Shown here piece after piece: positions 1 through 5,951 of a DNA stretch of 9,300 nt (position 1 is the first letter of the stretch; each line of letters begins with the position of its first letter). The position numbers were made by a program, and so were the translations under genes. The DNA comes from Nitrososphaeraceae archaeon. GTDB taxonomy: Archaea; Thermoproteota; Nitrososphaeria; Nitrososphaerales; Nitrosopumilaceae. The notes under the pieces were generated by a model that was not told the origin of the DNA, searched no databases, and worked only from the letters and a program-made list of their open reading frames with translations. The stretch is from contig JAICHE010000030.1 of the NCBI GenBank assembly GCA_025922755.1, positions 1 through 9,300 on the forward strand, written 5' to 3'.

Positions 1-1
1 A

Positions 2-97
2 GCAACAGCTAATACCACTTTGAATCAATACAACCCACACCAACACAACACCAATCTCTCAGATTCAGCTGTTTCATATAAAAAACGACTGAAATAA
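2..97 (+). CDS. possible C-terminal end of an upstream gene (partial)
   Basis: One frame stays open from the window edge to a TAA at 95-97 and would encode 31 residues, rich in Asn, His and Thr and ending in YKKRLK. The other two forward frames meet stops within about 20 bases. The polar composition and basic end would suit the tail of a protein, but 31 codons without a stop is weak evidence, and no domain can be recognised. It could equally be non-coding sequence. Confidence 0.3.
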   Translation, partial: ATANTTLNQYNPHQHNTNLSDSAVSYKKRLK

Positions 98-181
98 TGT
101 CAGTATTAGAAGAATACTACAACATATTGGGAAAATATGTGATTATTTCCACTTCTTTACTTGCCTAAAAATTTCGTATGG

Positions 182-191
182 CTTATAAAAT
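182..191 (+). promoter_or_regulatory. TATA box of the zinc-finger gene
   Basis: CTTATAAAAT is centred about 25 nt before the ATG at 212. This is the spacing expected when an archaeal TATA box drives a leaderless transcript that begins at or next to the start codon. No Shine-Dalgarno sequence precedes the ATG, which fits leaderless initiation. Confidence 0.55.
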
Positions 192-211
192 AAATCAAAG
201 ATTTAAAATTC

Positions 212-382
212 ATGGGTCTTTTTAAAAGAAAAAAAGAAGATTCTGAAACAGAAACAAAATGTAAGGAATGTGGTACAGATTTACATGATCCTGAGAGATT
301 AAAGAGGCACATGAAAAAAGCCCACGGAAATGTTCCGGCAAAAAAACTTGATCCTTCTTCTGGTGATGGCGGTACCTGGTAA
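212..382 (+). CDS. C2H2 zinc-finger microprotein (56 aa)
   Basis: A 56-residue protein starting MGLFKRKKEDSETETKCKEC and ending at TAA 380-382. It holds one C2H2 zinc finger: Cys17, Cys20, His33 and His38 (C-x2-C-x12-H-x4-H), with Leu30 and basic residues (Arg29, Lys31, Arg32, Lys35, Lys36) on the presumed recognition helix. A lysine-rich N-terminus and a disordered Gly/Ser C-terminal tail flank the finger. The finger could bind DNA, RNA or a protein; the sequence does not say which, although the positive charge favours nucleic acid. A TATA box at the right distance supports the start. The next gene begins 2 nt after the stop, so the pair is probably co-transcribed. The gene is short and easily missed by gene callers. 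Confidence 0.72.
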   Translation: MGLFKRKKEDSETETKCKECGTDLHDPERLKRHMKKAHGNVPAKKLDPSSGDGGTW

Positions 383-384
383 CT

Positions 385-663
385 TTGGAACTTAGCCATA
401 GTCAGAAACTTGCATTAGGATTTGGAGGTGCCTTTATGGTTGCAGGAATTGTTTTATCTACTCTAGTATTTCCGTTTTGGAATTTCATCCGAGAAGACGT
501 CTATGAGGATGTTGTAATACTGAATAACGATAATGGGATTTGTTATGTGGATACTTTAGATGGAGTTCCTAAGACTATAGATAATTGTAGTCTAAAGGCT
601 GGTGACAAAACAACTATAAGATTTGGTGAAGGTCTTGCTTGGGCTGAAATTGTTCAACCATAA
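385..663 (+). CDS. single-pass membrane protein of unknown function
   Basis: 92 residues from a TTG start (385-387) placed 2 nt after the zinc-finger stop. The upstream frame is closed by a TGA at 364-366 and has no ATG, so the only alternative start is ATG 436 (residue 18), which would cut into the hydrophobic segment. Residues about 7-32 form one transmembrane helix (ALGFGGAFMVAGIVLSTLVF), followed by a soluble domain with Asp/Asn-rich strands, two cysteines (53 and 68) and a conserved-looking FGEGLAWAEIVQP end. I cannot assign a family. Topology is not certain: the segment after the helix is acidic, which would suit an outside location. The tight spacing suggests an operon with the zinc-finger microprotein. 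Confidence 0.72.
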   Translation: MELSHSQKLALGFGGAFMVAGIVLSTLVFPFWNFIREDVYEDVVILNNDNGICYVDTLDGVPKTIDNCSLKAGDKTTIRFGEGLAWAEIVQP

Positions 664-673
664 CAGCTGAAAC

Positions 674-683
674 TTATATCTTA
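674..683 (+). promoter_or_regulatory. TATA box of the HIT gene
   Basis: TTATATCTTA is centred about 24 nt upstream of ATG 702 in the 38-nt gap after the membrane-protein gene. The position again implies a leaderless transcript, so the HIT gene probably has its own promoter even though it follows the upstream pair closely. Confidence 0.45.
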
Positions 684-701
684 AAATCTCCTCACAAAAT
701 C

Positions 702-1109
702 ATGGAATGCATTTTTTGCAAAATTTCTAGTGGTGAACTTCCTACTCAAATAATCACAGAAACTCCACATTCAATCGCTTTTTTGGATGCATTTCCATTA
801 ACCAAGGGACATACTTTGGTAATTCCCAAGAATCATAATGAAAAAATCCAACATTTATCTGCCGAAGAAAACTTGGACCTTTTTTCAACTGTACATAAAG
901 TAATTTCCAAAGTTGATAAGCTAACTGGAGCGACTTTGATGGCCGCCCACAATGGAAAGGAAGCTGGACAAGAAATCCCTCATGTCCACATTCATCTTGT
1001 TCCAAGAAGCTCTAATGATTCTGGAGGTCCAATACATTGTTTATTTGATTCTACTCTGAATGTTTCAGATTCAGAAACGAATGAAATTTTTGAAAAACTG
1101 AGAGATTAA
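702..1109 (+). CDS. HIT-family (histidine triad) hydrolase
   Basis: 135 residues, the usual size of HINT/HIT proteins. The histidine triad is intact at residues 94-98 (HVHIH, then LVP), with His96 expected to be the nucleophile that forms a nucleotidyl-histidine intermediate. The upstream N-x-G-x-x-A-G-Q segment (84-90) and the N-terminal CIFC pair (Cys3, Cys6) are typical of the HINT branch; in some members these cysteines help bind zinc. Such enzymes hydrolyse nucleoside phosphoramidates, aminoacyl-AMP or dinucleoside polyphosphates in the cytoplasm; the substrate here cannot be told from sequence. The ATG at 702 fits a TATA box. The stop codon overlaps the stop of the convergent DnaJ-ferredoxin gene through a shared TTAA at 1106-1109. 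Confidence 0.93.
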   Translation: MECIFCKISSGELPTQIITETPHSIAFLDAFPLTKGHTLVIPKNHNEKIQHLSAEENLDLFSTVHKVISKVDKLTGATLMAAHNGKEAGQEIPHVHIHLVPRSSNDSGGPIHCLFDSTLNVSDSETNEIFEKLRD

Positions 1110-1804
1110 TACGGATATAGTTTTTCATTCGTGTCTTTATTTTCTACTCTGATTGCTTTTGTAGGACAGGTTTTTGCGGCATTCATAATCTTGTTTGGTC
1201 CTGCTCCTTTTTGATTAATCACTGAAGACTTTGGGTTCATCTTGGAATTTTTATTGATTGCAAAAACATCCGGTGCAATTGTTTCACAACTGCAACATCC
1301 GATGCATAAACTTTCATCTACATCCACAAACAAATTAGGTTGAACCTTTGGTTCTTCTGCTTTTTCAAACTCTCCGTTTTTTCCATCCGCCGTTACTCTT
1401 GCATTATATTCTTCCCAAAACTTTTTTTCATATTCTTTCCAAAAATCAGGATCTCCTTCTTCAAATTCCTTTGTGAATCTACTCCAATCTTCTTCAGGTA
1501 TGTCTCCTGGTTCTTGTCCTGGACGTGCACCCCACCGTGGCTGTTTCTTGAAATCTTCTGTTCTTTTATGGGGTTTATTGGAAGTGGGCTTTTCCCCCTC
1601 CTTGTAATGATCTTTTATAACATGATATGCTTCAGTTATTTTCTTGAATTGTATTCCTTCCTGCTCTGTTGTGTTTTTGTCAGGGTGGTATTCTAAAGCT
1701 AATTTTCTATAGGCTACTTTAATCTCCTCAAATGAAGAGTCTGAATCAACATTTAGGGTCTTTAAAGCCTGATGGGTATTCACTAAATCTCGTATATTCG
1801 TCAT
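1106..1804 (-). CDS. DnaJ-ferredoxin fusion protein (DnaJ-Fer)
   Basis: 232 residues. An N-terminal J-domain (about 11-70) carries the HPD motif at 40-42, which stimulates the ATPase of DnaK. A charged, aromatic linker (about 75-150, rich in Glu, Lys and Trp) follows. The C-terminal domain (about 157-220) is a single-cluster ferredoxin: Cys167, Cys170 and Cys173 (C-x2-C-x2-C) with the fourth ligand Cys213-Pro214, plus an extra Cys171. It lacks the Gly/Phe and zinc-finger domains of full DnaJ. The layout matches the DnaJ-Fer family of Thaumarchaeota and plant/algal plastids, which has been published as a probable transfer from a plastid-bearing lineage to Thaumarchaeota. It may link chaperone action to Fe-S cluster state or redox; this is inference. 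The start ATG has a TATA-like sequence 24 nt upstream. Confidence 0.92.
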   Translation of the reverse strand: MTNIRDLVNTHQALKTLNVDSDSSFEEIKVAYRKLALEYHPDKNTTEQEGIQFKKITEAYHVIKDHYKEGEKPTSNKPHKRTEDFKKQPRWGARPGQEPGDIPEEDWSRFTKEFEEGDPDFWKEYEKKFWEEYNARVTADGKNGEFEKAEEPKVQPNLFVDVDESLCIGCCSCETIAPDVFAINKNSKMNPKSSVINQKGAGPNKIMNAAKTCPTKAIRVENKDTNEKLYPY

Positions 1805-1822
1805 ATGTTAAAAACAATTGCA

Positions 1823-1831
1823 GCATATTTT
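1823..1831 (-). promoter_or_regulatory. possible TATA box of the DnaJ-Fer gene
   Basis: On the minus strand AAAATATGC lies about 24 nt before the start codon at 1804, inside the 36-nt gap after the cupin gene. It is a weaker match than other TATA boxes here; read-through from the upstream cupin operon is an alternative. Confidence 0.3.
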
Positions 1832-1840
1832 GGAAGGCAA

Positions 1841-2200
1841 CTAAAGAATCATCTCGTATTCTGCTTTCCATGCAGGATCTATGATACACAAGAATCTCAG
1901 ATCTACTTCGCCAGAATTTTCTATAAATTGTTTTGACATTGGAGAGACATATGCTGAATCACCTTTTGCCATCTCAAACAATTCATCATTTACATGCAAA
2001 ATGCCTTTGCCTTCTAGAATAAAATACACTTCTGAGGATTTTAATTTGTGAGGGAGAGATTTTTTTCCAACCTCTAAAGTAAATTCTGCTAAACTAAACC
2101 TAATGCCATTTAGCGTGTTGTGTGGATGAAAATGCTGCTTTATGGTGGTCCCTTCATTACCGGGGATGGATGGTATTTCTGAATTTTTTCGAATAGACAT
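1841..2200 (-). CDS. cupin-domain protein with altered metal-site residues
   Basis: 119 residues forming one small cupin barrel. Motif 1 is recognisable around 50-66 (PHKLKSSEVYFILEGKG), but the usual H-x-H reads His51-x-Leu53, with Glu57 kept. At motif 2 (SPMSKQFIENSG, 86-97) the usual histidine is Gln91. An N-terminal HFHPH (23-27) could supply other ligands or act structurally. From memory, related archaeal and bacterial proteins share the HRLKSSE pattern and the FLCIIDPAWK-like end, so this looks like a family trait rather than decay. The substrate is unknown. Its ATG directly abuts the stop of the preceding cupin gene (TAGATG), so the two are surely co-transcribed and translation may be coupled. 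Confidence 0.88.
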   Translation of the reverse strand: MSIRKNSEIPSIPGNEGTTIKQHFHPHNTLNGIRFSLAEFTLEVGKKSLPHKLKSSEVYFILEGKGILHVNDELFEMAKGDSAYVSPMSKQFIENSGEVDLRFLCIIDPAWKAEYEMIL

Positions 2201-2656
2201 CTATACAATTTTAGTTACTTTTGATTTAAAGTCTGATTCATACCACGTAGTCTTGTATTCTGCATTTTTTTTCGGCAAAATATTGATGGCAATATGTGAA
2301 AAAGTTAATTTTTTATTTATAGAACCATGCGTGTGAAGGGTTTTTGCAGGAATGTATACTGTATCTCCTTCTTTAAGGTTAATTTTTTCCATTCTTTTTA
2401 TCTTGAAATTTGTTTTACCTGTTCCATATTTTCTAAAAATTTCTAGACTTCCAGATCCTTTAGTTGCAATTAGTACCTGATTCCCATTGTGCCAGTGCAG
2501 TTTTGTTTTGGCACCATTGTGAAAATAAACATGATAGATTCCTTGTTCTTTTGATTTGATTTTTGAGGAAACATCTTTCATGTGTACTCTTCCAGTAAAC
2601 CAATCAGGATTGATTTTTCTCTGGTCTCCTGACGAATAGATGTTGGATTTTTCCAT
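2201..2656 (-). CDS. cupin resembling Mn-dependent hydroxynitrile lyase-type cupins
   Basis: 151 residues with a complete metal site: His54, His56 and Gln60 (H-x-H-x3-Q) in motif 1 and His108 in motif 2 (PAKTLHTHG). The early segment DWFTGRVHM (18-26) and the FHNGAKTKLHWH approach to motif 1 match the cupin family that includes the Mn-dependent (R)-hydroxynitrile lyase of Granulicella and many uncharacterised carboxymuconolactone-decarboxylase-associated cupins. An insertion (about 74-92, lysine-rich) separates the two motifs. A divalent metal is very likely; the reaction is not known, and lyase activity should not be assumed. The start ATG is 2 nt after the stop of the SHOCT gene and the stop touches the next cupin start, placing it in the middle of a three-gene operon. 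Confidence 0.88.
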   Translation of the reverse strand: MEKSNIYSSGDQRKINPDWFTGRVHMKDVSSKIKSKEQGIYHVYFHNGAKTKLHWHNGNQVLIATKGSGSLEIFRKYGTGKTNFKIKRMEKINLKEGDTVYIPAKTLHTHGSINKKLTFSHIAINILPKKNAEYKTTWYESDFKSKVTKIV

Positions 2657-2658
2657 TC

Positions 2659-3024
2659 CTATATCCTTGCTAGAATCTTTTTTTTCTTTTCTTGGAATTC
2701 CTTGTCCGTAATTATGCCTGATTTTTTCAGTTTTCCCAACCTTTCTAATGTTTTAAGGTCATCTTCTGCAGAGGTCGCTGCAGCTTTTGCTGCCATGATG
2801 CTTTCATTGATTTTTTCTTTTCCTTTTTTCTTTAATATTTCGCCTTCTTTTTCAGCTTTATTTCTTAATTCTTTACTTGTTTTTTTTGCTTGAGTTGCAG
2901 CCATTTCTCCAAATTCTACTGCATCATCTAAAATTTCATCTGCTTTTTTGATTCCTTCGTCTATTGCTTTGTCTGCTCGTTTTAGGAATCTTTCAATATG
3001 TCCTACTTTTCTTTTATTTCCCAT
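2659..3024 (-). CDS. coiled-coil protein with C-terminal SHOCT domain
   Basis: 121 residues from ATG 3024 (MGNKRKVGHIERF). Residues about 5-85 are a long amphipathic, highly charged helix rich in Lys, Glu and Ala, likely coiled coil. The last 33 residues (LERLGKLKKSGIITDKEFQE and following KKKILARI) match a SHOCT domain, a short helical module found at protein ends and thought to mediate oligomerisation. An upstream in-frame TTG at 3063 would add 13 residues, but those codons contain the TATA-like GCATAAAA at 3048-3055, which lies 27 nt before ATG 3024; I therefore prefer the ATG. There is no signal peptide or membrane helix. It is the first gene of the operon with the two cupins (2-nt gap), but no functional link to cupins is known to me. 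Confidence 0.8.
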   Translation of the reverse strand: MGNKRKVGHIERFLKRADKAIDEGIKKADEILDDAVEFGEMAATQAKKTSKELRNKAEKEGEILKKKGKEKINESIMAAKAAATSAEDDLKTLERLGKLKKSGIITDKEFQEKKKKILARI

Positions 3025-3047
3025 TATCTTTAAAATTATAGTTGTTG

Positions 3048-3055
3048 TTTTATGC
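3048..3055 (-). promoter_or_regulatory. TATA box of the SHOCT-cupin-cupin operon
   Basis: On the minus strand GCATAAAA is centred 27 nt upstream of ATG 3024, consistent with a leaderless mRNA. This decides the start of the first operon gene against the longer TTG-initiated reading. Confidence 0.45.
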
Positions 3056-3084
3056 TTTTCCAAATTCTTACAAATTATTCATTT

Positions 3085-3093
3085 GATTTAATA
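3085..3093 (+). promoter_or_regulatory. possible TATA box of the 234-aa protein gene
   Basis: GATTTAATA lies about 33 nt before the TTG start at 3122, in the short divergent region shared with the SHOCT operon. It would give a leader of only a few bases. The match is modest. Confidence 0.3.
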
Positions 3094-3121
3094 GCAAGAT
3101 TTCTTATTAGATATTGTAATT

Positions 3122-3826
3122 TTGACAGAAAAACCAGACGCCAAGATATTTGTTCTAAGAAAGTCCATAGATGACAATGAGGCTTCAGACATTATTGATG
3201 AAAAAAAGACCTCTGAATTCAAGTCCTTTTTAACTAAACCAAAAAAAGAAGAAGTTCAAGTTGACTCTATTGATTTATTTTATGAATCGTTATTAACGGT
3301 CTCTGGAAGATATGTGGCAGATTATTACCGAAAGGCAATTCATACCATTTCTGTTGATTCTAATGTTCAGGAGGTTACTTTTGGAGGTGGAATATTTCCA
3401 ATCAAAGAAAAATCTGCACTGAAAAAGGCTTTTGTTGGAGACAGGGGAAAAAACAAAATTGATATTCCTCTTGAAGAACATGTTTTTGTAGAGGAAGAGA
3501 GAGAATTAGTTTTTGATCACAATGGAAACGAAGTAGATATTCATTACAAGACCGATTCAAAATCCATTGAAAACTATCCTGATAAAATCCTTGAAGACAA
3601 TTCCGCTAATGTGAAACGACCAGAAATTAAATATGATTCTGCAATTCAAATTTTAAAAGAATCTCTGAAAAGTCCCCTAGAAAAAGATATTCGAGATCTA
3701 AATGAAGAGTTTTCAGTAGAAGAGATCACTGAAACTTACATTCCAATTTATGAGGCACGGTTAACTGGTCCTAAAAGCAAAGTTAGTTTGCTTAGATTGG
3801 ATGCAGTGAGAAAAAAAATTCTTTAA
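3122..3826 (+). CDS. conserved-looking protein of unknown function (234 aa)
   Basis: 234 residues starting at TTG 3122. The frame upstream is closed by a TAG at 3092-3094 with no ATG or GTG between, and the protein contains no internal Met at all, so TTG is the only ordinary start. It has no Cys, no signal peptide and no membrane helix. The first 45 residues are charged and probably disordered; residues about 48-95 look folded (DLFYESLLTVSGRYVADYYR, then VTFGGGIFPI); an acidic stretch (118-160) follows; the last part (TETYIPIYEARLTGPKSKV and a basic LLRLDAVRKKIL end) looks conserved in style. I do not recognise a family. It lies between two minus-strand transcription units and shares its stop region (TTAA, 3823-3826) with the convergent TPR gene. 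Confidence 0.8.
   Translation: MTEKPDAKIFVLRKSIDDNEASDIIDEKKTSEFKSFLTKPKKEEVQVDSIDLFYESLLTVSGRYVADYYRKAIHTISVDSNVQEVTFGGGIFPIKEKSALKKAFVGDRGKNKIDIPLEEHVFVEEERELVFDHNGNEVDIHYKTDSKSIENYPDKILEDNSANVKRPEIKYDSAIQILKESLKSPLEKDIRDLNEEFSVEEITETYIPIYEARLTGPKSKVSLLRLDAVRKKIL
3811..3818 (-). terminator. T-run terminator after the TPR gene
   Basis: Eight A's on the plus strand give T8 on the minus strand, starting 4 nt after the TPR stop codon. Archaeal RNA polymerase terminates at such U-tracts without needing a hairpin. The run lies inside the last codons of the facing gene, where it encodes lysines. Confidence 0.5.
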
Positions 3827-4653
3827 AGTTTAACTAATTTTCTGAATTGTTCGTTATCATGTAATCTTTGAAATATTTTTTCTTTTTTTGCCCATTCTCT
3901 TATTGTTTTGCCATCAATTGAAATAGATTTTCGAAGCAAATCCAGAGACTCTTCATATTCTCCAAGGGCTGCCTTGCTTCGAGATTTGGCATAAAGAATT
4001 TTGAGGTTATCTTTATGTTTTGATAACATTTTATCAAAAACTTCGATGGCTTTTTCATGTCTATCTAACTCTGCCAATTCAATGCCTTTATGAAAAAATG
4101 CGTCGATATGAGATGGATACTTTTTGTAAACACTTTCAAAGCAATTCAAAGCCTCCTCATGTTTTTTCATTTTCCCAAGCACAATTCCTTTGTAAAATAT
4201 GGCATTTGGTTTTTTTGAATCTGCACTTATTGCTTTGTCCAAATACTCCAAGGCTTCATCGTATTCTTGAAGTCTATCAAGGAGTACTCCCTTGTTAAAA
4301 TAAGATGCACTGTTTTTGGGGTCTGATTCTATTGCTTTGTCGTAACATTCGTTTGCAGCTTGCGTGTCTCCCATTTCTGCCATGGCGATACCTTTGTTGT
4401 TAAATGCCTGGGAATCTTTTGGATTAAATTGTAAGAGTGTATCAAAACAGGTTACAGCATCTGCATATTTTTTTATCTGATTTAACGCCAATCCTTTGTT
4501 AAATATTGCAGATGTGTTATGAGGGTCTTGTTTGATGACTTTACTGAATAAGGAAATGGCAGCTTTAGGCTGATTTTTCTCCATCAATGACATTGCATGG
4601 TACATCAAATCTTCAGGGTTTTCTTTTGATCCAAACAATCCCATATTTTCCAT
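3823..4653 (-). CDS. tetratricopeptide repeat (TPR) protein
   Basis: 276 residues made almost wholly of TPR units. Seven 34-residue repeats run without gaps from about 14 to 251; the marker K-G recurs at exact 34-residue steps (53-54, 87-88, 121-122, 155-156, 189-190), mostly preceded by F-x-x or F-N. A C-terminal helix (WAKKEKIFQRLHDNEQFRKL) caps the array, a common ending in archaeal and bacterial TPR proteins. Such proteins are cytoplasmic protein-protein scaffolds; the partner is unknown. There is no signal peptide. ATG 4653 is favoured over ATG 4644 (Met4) by a TATA-like sequence 25 nt upstream. The stop overlaps that of the facing gene, and a T8 run follows immediately. Confidence 0.93.
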   Translation of the reverse strand: MENMGLFGSKENPEDLMYHAMSLMEKNQPKAAISLFSKVIKQDPHNTSAIFNKGLALNQIKKYADAVTCFDTLLQFNPKDSQAFNNKGIAMAEMGDTQAANECYDKAIESDPKNSASYFNKGVLLDRLQEYDEALEYLDKAISADSKKPNAIFYKGIVLGKMKKHEEALNCFESVYKKYPSHIDAFFHKGIELAELDRHEKAIEVFDKMLSKHKDNLKILYAKSRSKAALGEYEESLDLLRKSISIDGKTIREWAKKEKIFQRLHDNEQFRKLVKL

Positions 4654-4673
4654 GAAAATGATATCTGTAATGA

Positions 4674-4682
4674 AAGTTTAGG
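4674..4682 (-). promoter_or_regulatory. possible TATA box of the TPR gene
   Basis: On the minus strand CCTAAACTT is centred about 25 nt before ATG 4653. It is a partial match to the archaeal TATA consensus. The 108-nt divergent region 4654-4761 also holds the stronger promoter of the PEFG-CTERM gene on the other strand. Confidence 0.3.
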
Positions 4683-4728
4683 TGATGAAATTTAATTTGA
4701 TAAAATCCCTGACTATTCATACTGGAAG

Positions 4729-4736
4729 TTTAAATA
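4729..4736 (+). promoter_or_regulatory. consensus TATA box of the PEFG-CTERM gene
   Basis: TTTAAATA, a full match to the archaeal TATA consensus, is centred about 29 nt before the GTG at 4762. It supports leaderless initiation at that GTG. An ATG at 4739 lies out of frame and would be upstream of the transcription start. Confidence 0.65.
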
Positions 4737-4761
4737 CATATGAAAATCAACAAAATTTGCA

Positions 4762-5940
4762 GTGTTAAGGACAATCTTCGTCTTGTTGGTTTTATCTTTA
4801 ATTCCATTTTCAAGTCTTAATGCTTTTGCTCAATCTGAATTTGACTCAAAAGAACTAGGCCTTCCCATGCCAATGATAACAATGAGTCCTACATCAGGAG
4901 GGCCAGGAACTGAAGTTGAAATTTCAGTTACTGGAATGCCTTCTATCCCGGAAGACATTGATCCGAGAATAGAATTTTTCATTTACATGCCCTTTTTAGA
5001 ATCCATTGGCGGAAATGTTCCTCAAACTTGCGGTGGTGATTATTGTTTTGCGTTGTATTCATTTGATGATGTAGGTGCCAACAAGTTTGCTCCCAAAACA
5101 ATTTCTTTTACTCTTTTTAGTACAACCAATCCAAAACCAACTGTTGAAGCAGGTGGGTGGAACTCAGTTTGCGATCTAAAAATTAATGGCGTAACAACTG
5201 AAAGATATGGCAATACTTGCATTGACCTAGATCAACCTCTTGGTGATTATGAAATAAAGTTTGGATGGGGAATACAGGCCTCAGAACTTTATGATGTACG
5301 AGAAACTCTAATCTTTACTGTTACAGAAAAAGAATTCGTCGAAGAAGGAAGAGAATTAGATGAAGATGAACTGGCAATGCAACAATTTGAGGAAGGACTG
5401 ATTTCAGAGTCTGAATTTGAAAAAAGACTTGCAGAATTAGGATATGATGCACAAAAAATACGCCAAGCCAAAGCTCTGATTGGAAAACTTGAGCATCAGG
5501 TGGGTTTTAAGACCCCTCTCAAAGGTCCAATTGCAATTCAAGGAACTGATTATACGGTGACATATACCATTACTGGAGGGGTATTAACACAAGTATCCCC
5601 TGATCAAGAAGCAGGATCTTTAATCGTTAACGTTGATTCTTTATCAAACGGGACTTTGTTTATCCAATTGCCGAGAGATGTGATTGACGCAAAGTTTGGT
5701 GAAGAAGACGATGACTTTTTTGTGTTAATTGATGGATTGGAAACTCCATTTGATGAGTCAAAAACTGTAAATGAAAGAACCTTGACAATTCCATTTCCAG
5801 CAGGAACAGAAGAAATTGAAATAATTGGAACTTTTGTGGTTCCTGAATTTCATACTATTGCAATCCTGATTTTGATGGTTTCCGTGGTATCTGTTATAGT
5901 AATATCAAAAACAAAATCTGGTCTTTATTTGAAAATGTAG
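4762..5940 (+). CDS. secreted surface protein with PEFG-CTERM-type anchor
   Basis: 392 residues from GTG 4762. A Sec signal peptide (1-23, hydrophobic core FVLLVLSLIPF, predicted cleavage after AFA before Gln24) leads an extracellular protein. Residues 38-190 form a beta-rich domain opening SPTSGGPGTEVEISVTG, like IPT/Ig-type folds, with four cysteines (90, 95, 137, 153) that could form two disulfides. A charged helical segment (191-248) contains EEGLISESEFEKRLAELGY, resembling a SHOCT-like helix pair. A second beta domain (250-360, TYTITGGVLT and LFIQLPRDVIDA) is of a kind common in thaumarchaeal exported proteins. The end VPEFHTIA at 360-367, a hydrophobic helix and a basic tail form a PEFG-CTERM-like sorting signal (His where Gly is usual), implying processing by an archaeosortase-type enzyme. 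The ligand or role is unknown. Confidence 0.88.
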   Translation: MLRTIFVLLVLSLIPFSSLNAFAQSEFDSKELGLPMPMITMSPTSGGPGTEVEISVTGMPSIPEDIDPRIEFFIYMPFLESIGGNVPQTCGGDYCFALYSFDDVGANKFAPKTISFTLFSTTNPKPTVEAGGWNSVCDLKINGVTTERYGNTCIDLDQPLGDYEIKFGWGIQASELYDVRETLIFTVTEKEFVEEGRELDEDELAMQQFEEGLISESEFEKRLAELGYDAQKIRQAKALIGKLEHQVGFKTPLKGPIAIQGTDYTVTYTITGGVLTQVSPDQEAGSLIVNVDSLSNGTLFIQLPRDVIDAKFGEEDDDFFVLIDGLETPFDESKTVNERTLTIPFPAGTEEIEIIGTFVVPEFHTIAILILMVSVVSVIVISKTKSGLYLKM

Positions 5941-5945
5941 GGAAT

Positions 5946-5951
5946 AAAAAA
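5946..5951 (-). terminator. T-run after the aminotransferase gene
   Basis: Six A's on the plus strand give T6 on the minus strand directly after the aminotransferase stop codon, in the 11-nt gap between convergent genes. This fits hairpin-independent archaeal termination. Confidence 0.4.

Noticed and set aside
97..168. A 23-codon frame (MSVLEEYYNILGKYV and following) whose ATG overlaps the TAA at 95-97
   Set aside because: Too short to judge, with no recognisable motif and a poorly placed TATA-like sequence (about 18 nt upstream); the overlap may be chance.
1340..1696. 118-codon plus-strand frame opposite DnaJ-Fer
   Set aside because: Phe/Ser/Leu-rich shadow of an A-rich coding strand; the facing frame has two clear domains.
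2659..3063. Longer TTG-initiated reading of the SHOCT protein (134 aa)
   Set aside because: The added 13 codons cover the likely TATA box, which sits 27 nt before ATG 3024.
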